Shown: in pieces, positions 46,971 to 60,412 of the stretch
Position numbering within the stretch: the stretch's first letter is position 1
How the letters are laid out: each line of letters opens with the position of its first letter
Origin: Megamerina dolium
Taxonomy: Eukaryota; Arthropoda; Insecta; Diptera; Megamerinidae
Reading direction: 5' to 3'
NCBI GenBank assembly: GCA_963854835.1
Contig: OY978527.1
Coordinates: forward strand, 41,614,040-41,678,039
Length of the DNA: 64,000 nucleotides
Notes under the pieces: generated by a model
Database searches by the model: none
What the model saw: the letters and a program-made list of their open reading frames with translations, nothing else
Told to the model about the DNA's origin: nothing
Program-made: the position numbers and the translations under genes

Positions 46971-48557
46971 AAGATGGGAGTTTTACTGACGTTGAAATTT
47001 CTATTGAGGAAAGATTTTGATTTAAATTTTGATTGCGGAGTTAGATTTGTGATGCGAATACATTTTGAATAGTACAAAAGGATGTTCATGAGTGATAAAA
47101 AATGTTGCAAGATGGCCTAAAATGTGTTGAACTCCAAGTTTGAGCGGAAGAGCCATCCATATCAACTGACGAGAATTTTACTTAAATTTCGAATTTTTCG
47201 TAAATGGTATATAACATTTGATAATCATTTCTTATCTAAATCGTCCATAAATCAATGCTCTAAAATATGACTTTACTAAATTAAAAATTTTTTTCTTTCT
47301 AAAGCAATTGAGAAGCTTTTCAGGTTTAGCCTTTGTGATGCTGAAATTTATCAATGGGTTTTGTTTTTTATTTTTTTTAAATTAATTTTGATATTAAACT
47401 TGTTAGAAAATACATACGATTGTGAAACGAGCCTTCGTTTAACACATTTATATTGAAATACACAGCGGTCCATCGCATATAGTATAACCAAAGCGCAAGG
47501 GGGGTCCCATGGCTGAAGTAAGCGTTATTTTCAATTAGCCACCAGTTCATCTTTACACAGAAAATCTACCAGTAAAATCAACAGAAACGTTAAAGGTCAT
47601 AGAAAGACTTGTCTTGTCCTTCAATCAACAGTATATTCGGCAGAACTAGCTCTAAGTAGAACAGCAGCTGAATCAATGGAATGATTAATCAGATGCAGAA
47701 GATCATGAATATATTGGATACCGCGCCACAAAAGCATATAGAGAGAGAGAGACTGGCGATACGACCGCCGAAAATACCCAAACGTGAAACATCAAAGCAT
47801 TCGACGCAAGATTAGCAAGTGACCAAGTATAAGGCAATATCAAATTATGCAAATATATTTTTAATTTCATTTTCACACTTTCATTTTTATCGGAATATTT
47901 TCATTTCATTCTTATCTTCTTTTCATAATCTGGCAACTATATGAGAGAATGGAAAAGCTCTGATAACAACGCTAGCAATAACAGCTAGTATGGCAAATAT
48001 ATCAAAGCTCTAACAGAAATGACACAAACAACAGCAACAAATGCGAATAACAAAAACAAAACATAACCGAGACGTACTTTCATACACTCACACACAGACA
48101 CACACACACAATCATACGAGCATACGGGCAATGTACGTCTGAATCTATGTTGGTATTTGTATCATTATATGTAAAATGTCCTTAGACATACTTTTATCGT
48201 ATTAAAATTAACAAAATATAAAAACGTTGGATTTCAATGTATTTGATTCAGTTTCGAGTTGGCTTGTCTTGTGTTCGGTTCGGTATTGCACATGTGAGTA
48301 GTACCGTAGCCGTTGTTGTTAATAAATATAATACCGTAAATAGGGGGAGGGGAAAAACGGTCAAATAAAACGTAAACCAAAAAGAAAAGGCTAACTACAA
48401 AAACACAAGCACACACGAGATGCCATATAAGCTAAGGAATGCCTTTAAATTTTTTATTACGATGGGAAAAAGAGGAAACAAAAATACCATCAAAATAATC
48501 AGCGTTCTTGTGTGTACATGTGTACTTTTGAAAATTGTAGTGAAATTGTAGCTGGCT

Positions 48558-48608
<51 letters not shown>

Positions 48609-50100
48609 TGCATGCATATGCTTGTATGATTTTATGTTCACATGTTGGTGAATTATTCAAAATGTGCTACATGTCGTATACGTAACATCATCAAGATCAT
48701 CTCCAGATGCGGCTGATTGAAGCATTACGTACAAGCATTTGTGGCAAAAAGTTGTTCATATTAATGTCACTTTGTACTTCTTGTGGCTTTTTTTTTGGTG
48801 TTTGTGTATGTGTTTATATTTGATAAAAATTTGTTTCTTTTTGTATTATTTTTAACAAACCAATCACATATACATATGTAAAAGAAAATTCCCATATTTT
48901 CCAAATGTAAATTTAAAATTTAATCAACAATATATGGAAACAATTTGTTGCACAATGACGTAATTACATTCAAATGAAGATGACAGAATTTAAAGTTTCT
49001 GGGAATTAAAATATACACCCAGAGGTAAGTATATAAACGTTGATGGTAATTTCTAAATGCATTTATGTATGGAAATTAAAGAAAAACACTACAATGTTTA
49101 CGTTATAATTCATTTTATTTTTGGCATACTGACGCTCAATGCAATATAGTACAAACACATATCCACGTATATGATACTAAGTGCTCCGACGAGACAAGGC
49201 AGTTAATTTTGTTGCACTCAAAATGCTAAGAATTTAATAAGTTTTGGCTTCCGTTTGTAACACCCATAAGAAGCGGGTGTGGATACGAATAAATTTAAGA
49301 GTGGACATCATCGAGTTAACACCATATACTACATAGATTTCTCCCATACAATAGAATATTTCTGATCATATGTTTTCTGACTTTGTTTACATAAATGTGA
49401 ACTCATCAAATTGAAGATTTAATATTATGAAATTATTAGTTTTGAATTTATTAAATGGAAAACATGTCTACTAGTCTGTCACAGAACTGTTGGTTGAAAG
49501 GAATAAATCTATTTAATTTGACGACTTAAGATTCATTCACTGAAGACCAACTCTCGAACCATCTGGTCACCGGCAATCGTTCATAAACAGATTGTTTTAA
49601 ATTATATGGATCTGAAAAGCATCGCAATTAACTCTTTCTATCTGTCACTTTGTCTGTCTCTATGTCTCTAGTTCGAAACGGAGCAATTAAATAGTCTAAT
49701 CTTGAAACTTTAAATTTTGAGCCAGCATCATTTAATATTTTATCCACCACAGCTTTAAGCAATTTTTCGGTATTTCTTTTTTTTTCCACAGAAACTTTTA
49801 ATTAATATTACATGATTATACATATTAAATTAAAAAAAATTTCACACAAAAACAAAAGATAAGAAAATCCAAAAATATAAAACAAGCATATAACAACATC
49901 ATGTTATGATTGAGCATATAATACAAAAGTAATTAAATTATCATCATTATCACACTTAAGGAATGGTGTGTAATAAATCTAAACAACAATTCTGTACAAA
50001 CAATAACTGGTATTGGTTATGGAATTTTTTTTGTGTACCAAGCAAAGTTTCAAATAATGTATAATGAAAAGCAATAAGCATATATGTATGAAACAGTGTA
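46971..50100. other. Non-coding stretch with simple repeats
   Basis: No exon with acceptable splice context was found on either strand. It contains the long TG run at 48.56 kb. The segment 47,460-47,830 has more balanced composition and might be an old transposon, but I recognise no protein motif. Confidence 0.45.
48561..48606. repeat. TG microsatellite, 23 repeats
   Basis: An uninterrupted TG run of 46 bases, the longest dinucleotide tract in the window. Confidence 0.95.
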
Positions 50101-51660
50101 AAGGGGAAGATGCCTTTTAAAATACTTTGAATATGCCTGAATATATATAAAATTTTTGGAAAATCATTGTTTTAAAAATGTTTAATGAAAAATGGCGTTG
50201 TAATATGCCAAGGAGTTATATATATGGAGAGGTATGTATGGGAGGTACATATATAAAACGGTATAATTTGGCGGTATAAGCCCATTCTCAGTAATCTTTA
50301 AACATATATGCCTGTCTCATAGTAATTTTTAAAGGAAATTAATAGTGACTTTGTATGAAAGCTTTAGGAAAGAGCAGTCGTTGTTCATCTATTTCTTGTG
50401 GGATTTAGTTTTAGGATATATACCAATGTACCGAATATAGATGTCGTAGTTAAAATATTAAATACGAGGGCGGTCCCAGAACTACTCGATCAAACAAAGA
50501 AAACACAACAAATTTGGGATAATTTTTCTTTATTTCTCAACATAATCTCCTTTTTCGCTCTATACACTTTTCCCAGCCATATTCTATAGCTTCGATACCC
50601 TGTTTATAGTATGAACTGTCTAGCTCATTAAAATGGCCATCTACCGCAGACCTCTTCCACCTCCTTATGGTTTGCAAATCTTCTACCACCAAGCCAATTT
50701 TTCAAATTTGGAAATAGAAAATAATCCGAAGGAGCTAAATCTGACGAATAAGGTGCATGCTGAAGCAAGTCGTCTTCTTTGGACACGATTCTCCTCTCTC
50801 AGTCCACTGTTTTGAGTGCTTCTTTATCTCAGGTGTGAGATGGTGAACCTATGTCTCATCCATGGTTACGAATCGACGCAAAAACTCGGCTTTATTAGTG
50901 TGAAACATCGCCAAACACTCTATAGAAACATCTTCACGATGTTGTTTTTGTTCTATTGTGAGCAAACACGGCATCCATCTCGCACACAGCTTTTTCATCT
51001 CCAAATTTTCGGTCAATATACGATGTGTAGCACATTTTAAAATGCCTGTAATTTCATCTAGCTCACTCACCTTCAGCCGCCGATCATCCAATGCCATTTT
51101 GTGTGTGGATTTTCTTAGCCGTTGCTGGCGTGGCCACCTCAATTGGTTGACCACTACGGTGTTCGTCTTGGCAGGTCGTACGACCTCGTTTAAACTCTGC
51201 CACGTAATATTTTATGCTCGTAAACGAAAGAGCAGACTTCCCCAGAGTAGAATCTAGTTCGGCTTTAATATTTGTTGGACTGAGACCTTTCAAATGAAAG
51301 TATTGAATTACATAACGGTCGTTAAATTTCGATGGCTCCAAAAAAAATACTAAACAGCGTGGCGACTTTAAACTTAAAACATATATTTTATAAGTTTGCC
51401 AATTACCGCCATCTATAGGTCAGGTCGGGTAGTTCTGGGACCGCCCTAGTAAGTTGGATGACTCAAATTTTATATACAATTTCGAGGTTAGGCTTTTTTT
51501 CGATAACATTGACACTCTGGGTGATTTTATAGACACTTCATATCAAATTTAGACAAAATATGGCAATATTTTTTCAAATTATGGTGAAAACCAACCATCC
51601 GACAGACTATCATACATCCTTAAATCGACCCTAAAAGCAATTCTGATGAAGAAAATATAT
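50100..51660 (+). mobile_element. Diverged copy 3 of the internally repetitive element, split by mariner
   Basis: Left of the mariner: ACTTTGTATGAAAGCTTTAGGAAAGAGCAG and GGCGGTATAAGCCCATTCTC recall the unit pattern of copies 1 and 2. Right of it: ATTTCGAGGTTAGGC, ACTTCATATCAAATTTAG and ACCATCCGACAGACTATC..CATCCTTAAATCGA parallel their 3' portion. Similarity is weak and the ends are unclear. Confidence 0.5.
50465..51449 (-). mobile_element. Mariner element, defective copy with intact ends
   Basis: A 985-bp element with inverted ends CGAGGGCGGTCCCAGAACTA and TAGTTCTGGGACCGCCCTAG, flanked by TA at 50,463-50,464 and 51,450-51,451. The minus strand encodes transposase pieces: MEPSKFNDRYVIQYFHLKGL (51,341 down), EFKRGRTTCQDEHRSGQP, MALDDRRLKVSELDEITGI and the stretch to FLRRFVTMDET. 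The catalytic core after MDET is deleted. Same family as the element at 9,772-10,859. Confidence 0.92.
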
Positions 51661-53396
51661 AAAGTTAAAAATATTTCATTGTAAACTTGTCACACTGACT
51701 ACTAAATGCATACAAAAACAAATAATATCGACAACAATACGTGTGATATAAATTCCAAATTATCCAATTTGAAATGGTATTCAGTCGATTTAAATAGATT
51801 AAACAATTGTAAACAATACTACGTAAAAGGTATACTGTATATCATATAATAGTTGTATGCAAACCAACGCAAACAATCATTATGTTGAAAATTCTGCATA
51901 AAAATGAAATCATTTTAATTTTTAATCCAGTTTTTGCCAACTACCTTCTGAGTAAATTAATAATTAAGAGGGATTTTTGTAAATAATTCATTCTAGCAAA
52001 CCAGGAATACATAATATAAATTGCACGTACACTTTACTTATAAATACCAAAGGGCTGACTGGTCTTTAATAAAGTCAAATACACACACACTCACACAACG
52101 ACACATATACGTATATTTACCTTTAATATAATTTGTGTTTTTTTTTTCTCCTTATTCTTTGGAATGTAAACGAAATGTAATCATGTTACTCTTACTCTCA
52201 TTCTAACTTAAATGCCTACTACACAGCTTAGAAGCATATGTGTAACAAGCTATATTGTTACAAATCCCATACATGTAACTAACATACAAATGAATATGAA
52301 TTCATATCAGACGTCCTAACGCTGGTTGTGTGTGTGTGTGTATAAGAAATCATAACATCAATGTGAAATTGTCTGAAATAAATGGTTTAGTTAGGGACAC
52401 ACACAAACACACACACACACGGTCACAATGTCAGCCACAGAAAATAAATTAATGCAATTCAAATGTTTTCATGATATGCATTACAATATATTGTAATTAT
52501 ATAGGTGAAGAGAATGGTTAAAATGGTTGTAGCTACATAAAGAGTAGTTAAGTACTGAAATAATAATACAAATAAAATAGAAATATGTGTATTAAAATAA
52601 TTTAATTGCTGTTCGCATATGTATAATTTTTTTTTTTTAATACATTTTATTTTTTAACGAATAATGCATTTTTGCAGCCATTCTGATTCTCATGTGTATA
52701 CGAGTTTACATATTTAAATGTATATACATATACTAAGTAATATATAATTACAAATATGTACATAAGGCTGGACAAAGGAAAATGTATAAGTGTTTATTTT
52801 TAGTTCAATGAAAATAAAGTGTAAAAGTCATTCAGTCAAATTTAATTCGAATTTTTTGCTTTACTCTTCATCAAGTTTTATTCAGTGGTTATGATTATGT
52901 TGTTGTTTCGTTCTTTCAACTTTTTTTTCTTGAATTCTTCTCTGTTCGCAGCCTTTTAAAAACTTATTTTCGTTATTTCACAGCATTCTAATCATTTATA
53001 TACCATCATATTGTATCGTCATTTATATTGAATATACTCAAAGTAAAGTGGTTTCGGCAAGTATGTAAGTATGCCAAAATATTGCAGTTGTAGTATGCTT
53101 CTTCTAAAAAAAAATAAGCGGTTTTTTGTTTTTTTTAGTTCTATTTTAGCCTTTATACATAGTGGTTTTTTTTTCAAAATCTGACTGCCAATGAATTAAT
53201 TAAATTTTAATTTTCCTTTGCAGAAGAAATAGAGTTTTCCTAGTAATTTTTAGTTTTTCTTTTTAACTCTTTAAGTTATTTCTTTTTTTCAATCGTCACA
53301 CCATTGACCATTTTTTTTTTTTTTTGAGTCCCATCGATTGACCTGTGACATTTTTTCAATTAAAACTTTTACAAAAAATGGATTTTTCGTTTTCAG
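51661..53396. other. AT-rich non-coding stretch before the orphan exon
   Basis: Simple TG/CA tracts at about 52,080, 52,325 and 52,395, and T-rich tracts up to the acceptor at 53,395. No supported gene. Confidence 0.5.
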
Positions 53397-53510
53397 TACT
53401 TCAAGGCTTACCGTAATCTAGCATTAAATCAAAACAAACAAATAAATTCTGTGCTACGAGAAAAAGAGTTGCAAAATGAACACTTTATTTCCGGTGCACT
53501 GCTTACCTAG
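53397..53510 (+). CDS. Orphan internal coding exon of an unidentified gene
   Basis: A T-rich tract ending in TTTTCAG (acceptor 53,395-53,396) is followed by a frame open for 37 codons. It begins TAC TTC AAG GCT TAC CGT and ends CTT ACC TA, directly before the donor GTATGTG at 53,511. The other two frames close quickly. The peptide (YFKAYRNLALNQNKQINSVL, then REKELQNEHFISGALLT) is hydrophilic, helix-like and not transposon-derived as far as I recognise. Third positions are richer in G/C than the surrounding DNA. It starts in phase 0 and ends in phase 2, so it is an internal exon with partners outside my recognition or beyond the window. I do not know the gene. Confidence 0.5.
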   Translation, partial: YFKAYRNLALNQNKQINSVLREKELQNEHFISGALLT

Positions 53511-54149
53511 TATGTGTATTTCATAAACTTTTCTCAACAATATTTTGATTTTATTTATTTTAATCAGATTGCCAATAAAATATAAAACTATAGGTGTCAC
53601 TTTTATGGATATTAAAAATGTATAATGTAATTTTCTATAAAAGATAGTATTGTCCTCATATTGCTAATCACATGTTGCGAATCATATGTTGCGAATCACA
53701 TGTTGTGTGAAATCTGAAATGAATCCTCTGAAATTCGACTTATATACATTTTCATAGTAATGAATATTGAAACTACAATAGAATTGTAAACCTTAACAAT
53801 ATTTTTCAGTAGTTGCCCATCAACTTCAACATCAAGTAAATTTCAACTATTTCGATAGACAAAATTTGAATTCAAACGACTTCTGAAAGAGCTTTGCCAC
53901 AAAAGCTCAGTAAAAAACGATGTATTGCCGTTCGATATCGCTTAATTATTCATAGCGGCCTTAAATTTCTCAAGACTGTTTGCATGAAAAGTAGATGTAT
54001 ATTTGTATATTTGACTAGGAATAATTTATATACTGCTATGTATTGGTTGTACAACTTATTTCGGTCCATCTTTTGGCTGTTTTCAAATGTTTATTTTACT
54101 AAGAATAAGAATTTATACATTATTGAAAGTATTGTCGTTCGCTAGCCCC
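53511..54149. other. Non-coding stretch after the orphan exon
   Basis: Presumed intron if the exon is real. A short SINE-like scrap at 53,878-53,950 keeps GAAAGAGCTTTGCCACAAAAGCTCAG and TTGCCGTTCG from the SINE body. Confidence 0.45.
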
Positions 54150-55260
54150 TATCTTTCCCATATTTATGGTAATTTTCGGATACCATATCGAAAAAACGAT
54201 GCGTCTTTTGATGTGATCTCTGAATCGACCAAATTTTTGACTTCTTCGAAAGAACGGAAGTGCTGCTCAGACAGGTCATGAACCATTGATCACAACAACT
54301 AGTAATCACATGACGCAATATCTGCAGAATAAAGCGGATGGGTAGGACCTACCATTCCAGTGTTTCCACGTATGCTTTCACTTGCCACGCAACATGAGGT
54401 CGAGCGTTCTCATGCTACAAAATCACTTAGTCGTATCTTTCATCATATTCCGGTCATTTTTCTAGCAGTACTTGGCTCAAACACATCAATTGCTGTAGGT
54501 AGCGATCCCCGGTGATTGTTTCGTTCAATTGGAGCAGTTCATAATCCACCACACCCAGTCGATCCCACCAGGTACACAGCATTACTTTGAACCGTGAATA
54601 TTAAGCTATGCAGTTGATGTTGATAGCTGACCAAGTTTAATCTAAGGTTTTTTTGCGGGATTGTCGTTATGGACCCACTTTCCGTCGCCAGTCACAATAC
54701 GATGCAAAACACTCTTTCCTTTTTGCCTCTACAGCAGCAGTTGACATGTGAAAAATAGCCTTTCAATGTCTCTTGGTTTCAGTGGCGTAGCCAGGGGATA
54801 GATTCAATGGATTTTGTTAAAAAACAAAATAATAATATATACATATTTCAAAATCATTCATTAAATTTTTTTTCTTCTACATCTTTTTCATCTAATCCAC
54901 CTTTGCCAAAATCCTGGCCCTAATGCCCTTGCTTTTGAATCATTCCCAAGGGTTTCAGGATTTTTGAAGTATCTTGTTGAGTGACTTCTAATGATTCTGT
55001 AAGTTCTTCTTGCATTTGACACGCATCTTCACTCAGTACATCCTGAAATTCTTAATCTTCGAACTTGTTTGACTAACCAAGTCGAAGTTTGTAATCAACA
55101 CTAAATCACCACATTTGAAGCGTCGAAACCATCCTCTGCATTATTTGTCTGTTGGAACAGATTCACCATAAACTTCCACAAGCAATCGATGAGTTTCAGC
55201 TGCACTTTTCTTCCAATTAAAAAAGAAAATTAAAACTTGCCGCAAATGCAATAACGAATT
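54150..55260 (-). pseudogene. Decayed mariner transposase
   Basis: Reading the minus strand from 55,250: KKSAAETHRLLVEVYGESVP, then CRGWFRRFKCGD, which is the mariner N-terminus. After a foreign or deleted stretch (about 54,780-55,000) come HRIVTGDGKWVHNDNPA, MLCTWWDRLGVVDYELL, and HENARPHVAWQ with LEWYVLP. Stops and frameshifts are frequent. The Asp of the HDNA-type motif is Glu here. It differs from the 9.8/50.5-kb family. Confidence 0.8.
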
Positions 55261-56499
55261 TTTTTTTTTTTTATATAATATAATACAAACTAAATATGGT
55301 TGACAAATGTATCAAGTTTCCATCAAAGCAAAAATCAGCTGTTTATGTCAACCACATATGACAGCCAGAGACATCATTTGAAAACAGACCGAATTAAGTT
55401 GTACATCTTGGCTTTTATAGTAGTTGTTATAAACATACTACTTCAAAAGTCTTCTTGAACTGATCTTGAAATTTATTCTGAGCTATATCAAAAATTGAGT
55501 AGTAAGAAACTATATGATTTATAATATACTTCATCCACCTCTCCTTTCTATTTTGTCTCATTGGTATTACAACATTACCATCAATGCTAGTGTGAGCACT
55601 GAGGGTCTATAAAAGGAGACAATATTCCACAGGCTTTTAATTATGACAGAATACATAACATATACGCTATGTATGTATGTATTTATCTCCACTATCTCTA
55701 CTGTAACAGATAAGTTTGCACTTCAGTAAATAATACTAACTCGTTACTCATTTAGTCAGTATCAAATTATATCTAATACTTGTATTATTCTATAAAATTA
55801 GCATACCAACTTGCCATTAATATATGTGCATAAAATATTGAAGCAATTAATTAACATACTACAATGCCTATACACGCATATTTATTTATGTATGGCGCCT
55901 TAATAAATAATATAATTAACTTTTCTATTGCTACTCTATGGTACGTACGTACATCAACACTTGATTATATGTAATCGTACGTTCAGCAAACAAGTGCTTT
56001 CTTATATAGTGAAGTAAGTGAAAGGAAGGAGAAAAACTATTATAATCATATCAGAAAATATATAAGTATCAACATTAAAGATATAGTTTAGCACACATAG
56101 TAGTATACGAGTACCACGAGTAAATAGTAAGAACAATAACATGGCTCTTATCTCAAACTGTTACATGTATGTACCTAGTAGGCATTTTAGATATGAACAT
56201 TGTTCAATCTGAAATTGAATAGTATCATTGGAATTGAACTAAGCTAGCACTTGAATAAAATCCACAGGGTAACCAAAAACACATCCAACAAAACAAAATC
56301 TCGGACGCAAGTATTCATATCACCAATATTGAAGACGACTATCATTTGAAACTGTCACTGGACTCTGCATTATCGGCTCTATTCTCAAGGGTTTTTGTCT
56401 AATGATAGCTTATTTCGAAAAGATCTTGATGAAGATGAAGTACTACTACTTGATCTCCGAAACTAATAACTAGTCATTAGAGCAAAAATTTGGAGAGAG
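55261..56499. other. AT-rich non-coding stretch
   Basis: No supported gene or named repeat. Confidence 0.45.
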
Positions 56500-56850
56500 T
56501 GACGTTGGAGCAAGGACAAACTCCTTGTTCATCAAGCGGATCACGCGAAACCAGACTGAAGTCTGTCAGAGGATATGAACCCTACGGCTGATACCTCTGA
56601 GGGCCAACCACAAGTGTTACGGGCACTGCGACCATACGATGTATTTTGTAGCCGGACCAAGGATGGGCATTCGCAAAAGATGTGGATCGATGTTTCATCC
56701 TCTTTCAGACAGAGGCCGGTTACTAGGCGTAGATTTGTTCTACTAAGACTAATTTTGTCAAAAGCTGTATCAAAGCTGATGAGGGTTTTCGCTTGGCGTA
56801 GACCTGTCGAATTTGTCCCCACCACCATGCATTGGGGCATTTTTTAGAGA
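56500..56850 (-). pseudogene. LINE C-terminal fragment
   Basis: The minus strand encodes NLRLVTGLCLKEDETSIHIF followed by CECPSL, matching the Cys/His-containing tail after RNase H in several LINE clades (pattern C..EEET..HILCECP). Flanks are decayed. Confidence 0.6.
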
Positions 56851-59559
56851 GTTTACATCTCTCATCCCGAGTACTATTTGGCAGCACTCAAGCATAGACG
56901 ATTCTAAGCTAGAGCCTGTTTCTAACCATCCCCAGGGAAAGGGTTTAGTATGTAGTATTCATATCACTACCGTGGTGCACACAATTAAATCCCCCTGTGT
57001 ACCTATCGGCTGATGGGTGTAGTGTTAGTAGCGCACTTCATCCGTGAATTTGATCTAAAATAGAAAGAAAATAGCATCTTGGAGATCGGAGCAAATCACA
57101 CACACAAATCCTTCACAACCTAACCGAGTTTAGTCTGTGCTAAAAGAGATTATGAAATGAATGCAGCATCTTAAGCAGGTCTAGTGGCTATATTACTACG
57201 TTTTTGTTCTGGCAAATGAACACATATAGCAACAGCTAACGTGCATATGTGTATATATATGTATATATGGCTATGTAAACACAACAACCACACAGCCACA
57301 CTTCTCTTGGAAAATATGAATAAAAATACTACGCGGTACAGATAGTGGAATAAAGAATATTATCTTTTTAGCCGGCTTTTGAAAAAGAAAGGCGTTATTA
57401 TTATTATTTTTGTTATTAAGTAGACCAATATGTATATCTACGAGTGCAAATAACGACAACAACTTTACCCATTATGAAATGCCTAAAGTATTAGGATGTG
57501 GCTATGTACATATATGTACTCATATGTGAAATTAAGCAAATGTTTTCAAATATGATATTCAAAATGATTACATAACTTCCATGTGTGCCATATGAACGAT
57601 TTTTCACACTCCATACGTAGGAGAAAATAAATTGCTATGTTTTTCCATAGTACTATACATACTCTCGTATTAATTATTTTTTGATATCGCTCATACGTTT
57701 CACCATAATATGTTGCTTACATATGTGAAGTGACATAAACATTAAAAATGTGATAAATTACTCTGTGAATACACTATGACACTTTCTATATTAATGCCTA
57801 TAGGGGGCACAGACAGAGATTTTATTTGTGTTTACCAATTCATAAGTAATTATCCAAATCAGATGTAATTATTTGTGTTGTTTATAATACAAATATATGT
57901 TACAATTCGATTCAAGGTCGCTGATCACTAATGAAAAAAATAATTACTTGCTTCAATTGTCTCGCAAAATAATAATGTTAGATGCAACACATTTCGGGAT
58001 TAGAGTATATATAAAATTTAGCTGAATTAACTTTTTATGGACAAATCATCGAAAATCAAATACCAAAATCATTGATACCTTAGGGAAAATATCCATCCAA
58101 GCTATGTACAATATTTGCAACAAATTGTCGAAGGCGTACTGCGAAATTGAACTATGGCAATCCACTACAATTATTTACATAACTAATTGACTTTTTAATA
58201 AAACAGCAATTAAAAACTAACCCATAGATGGTCATTCTTAAATAATACATTTTGTACCTAATCAACATGTTTAAATAATAAATAGTGTACAAAATTTAAT
58301 TACTAACTCACTATGTAGAACAAATGAAAGAATGTAATTAATGTAAATGTAGAATCAATCAAAAGCGATATATTTTTCAATAGAAATAAAATATATATTC
58401 AATATACCTTCCAACATACGAGTATGTATGCTTCATAGAAATATAATTCCAATAAAATTAAACAACCAATTATATTTTCGAATACAAATAATGCGATGAG
58501 AAATGCATATAAACATCTCCAATCATATACCAACGAATATCATCGATTTACTCTAATGACATGCAAAAGTGAACTACTGAAGTACTTTGCATTGCTCAAA
58601 TATTTGTTGATTTTATACTGAAATCCGCAGGTATCTAATTACCCTAAAGCATTCTCATTTACTGAAACTATACGATTGTTGCAGACATAACATATGTTTC
58701 AATATTACAATGAACAGAAAATCTGCAGAATGCATAAACCACAAACCAATCAAATGGCACAAACGAATCGAGTGACTAAAATCTATTGTGATTTTTAATT
58801 AAAATAATTTTTGTTTGATAGTTTAAAGCACTGAAATAAAAAAAACACAAGGTGTGAGTTTATACGTTTGGATTAAAGTAATGCTATCAAAGTTTATCTA
58901 AAGTTCTTTTCAATCATACACAGCCAGATAGATAGCTTAAACAAATTTCATTGATTGATAATAGTTATATTATACGTTCACTGCTTGGTACTTTTATGCA
59001 AATAAGATATTTTTTCACGGCTTTTCCACAAATCACAACCTTGATATCTTAAGTAATGCCAAATGGCATTAAGTAATGCGATGGCAACACTGCTGAAAAT
59101 TTTCTATTGTGAATTTTTCTCGATCCATTTTACAAAATATTATGTGTGTTCGCTAACAAAAAACTTTCAACAATTCTTAACAGTTTTCAACATGAAAAGC
59201 GTTGGCGAACAAATAAATCCAGCTGTCAATTACGAACTCTGAATGTCAATTTACAAGTTTCTGATAGTTTTCAGTTCACGTCTTCTTCTTGTAGATTTTC
59301 TCATATCGAGAGTGACAGATGACAGAAATTGATAGTGATAGTAATGTAAGTGAGCAGACCTAATAAAACACCAATCAGACGTTTAGTTAATCCGCAATAC
59401 TGCCGTCTGTCATATTAATATTTTATTCGGATTAAGTGCGCCGGTAATCCAGATTAACGCTGCCGTCTGTCTAGGCTATAACTGAATGATATAAATGAAC
59501 ATATTTTTGCACTTAATGCTCAAAAAGTTAAGGCTGTTTTAAGTTCATCCTTCCGATAT
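56851..59559. other. AT-rich non-coding stretch
   Basis: No exon, RNA gene or recognised repeat is supported. A 17-codon ATG frame at 59,192 has no supporting context. Confidence 0.45.
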
Positions 59560-60221
59560 GGAGAGCTTAAATAGTTTTGCTAATGTTTTGTGAACAATCA
59601 AAAGAGAATTTTCAAATTTTTACAATAGATCTATCAAAAACACTAATATATGAATGGTATAAATTTTTTAAAGAGGGTCAAGAAAGTTTTGAAGACTCAG
59701 AATATCTCGGACGACCGTGTACAACACGTCATTCAAATCAACGAATTAGTCCTCAAAAATCATTTATTGACAATTAAAGACGTTACTGATATTGTTAAAA
59801 TATCAGAACGATCAGGAAGACCATTTTGAAAGACCATTTCTGCCTGAGAAAAGTCAAATCTCAATTGGTTCCAAGAACTCGCTATTGTTTGCAAAAACCA
59901 GCGTATCCTTGAAATATGTGAAACAATGCTTTCTAACTATCAGGATAAGATGAAACACATTATTACTGGAAATGAGACTTGGATTGAGCGCTATGTGATT
60001 TCTGCTTATTCGTTAAACTTATAAAACCATCCCGTGTGCTCCATTTTGAGTCAATAGATGAGATACAAATCGAATCGAAGAAGTTATTGAAGCCTATCCC
60101 GGAAATCGAATTTAAAAAGTGTTTTGGTGATAGGAAAAAACATTGGTATAAGTGTATTGTATTGGCTGGAGACTACTTTGAAGTGGATGAAATTGATTTG
60201 GACTATTTATTTAGTTTTTAA
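59560..60221 (+). pseudogene. Internally deleted mariner transposase
   Basis: The + strand encodes EWYKFFKEGQESFEDSEYLG and RPCTT, then YQDKMKHIITGNETWIERY, where the catalytic Asp of the TGDE motif is Asn. It then jumps to the C-terminus: HFESIDEIQIESKKLLK, KCFGDRKKHWYKCIV and GDYFEVDEIDL. The central part with the second and third catalytic Asp is deleted. A different mariner lineage from the others in the window. Confidence 0.8.
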
Positions 60222-60412
60222 GTTATTTCCAATTTCCCAGTATTTTTTGCTATGTACTACTTATGTAGTACATATCATTATTTCTCAAAGTTATTATTTG
60301 ATTCGGCTTAGATGCCTCTGTCTGTCTGTCTCGCTGTCTCTCCGTCTGTCAATTCGTATCACAATTGCATCAATTTTAGAGCTCACAAGCTAAAAATCGT
60401 TACGTAAAAATA

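Noticed and set aside
59192..59242. 17-codon frame starting MKSVGEQ
   Set aside because: Very short, no homology, no splice context or conserved neighbour.
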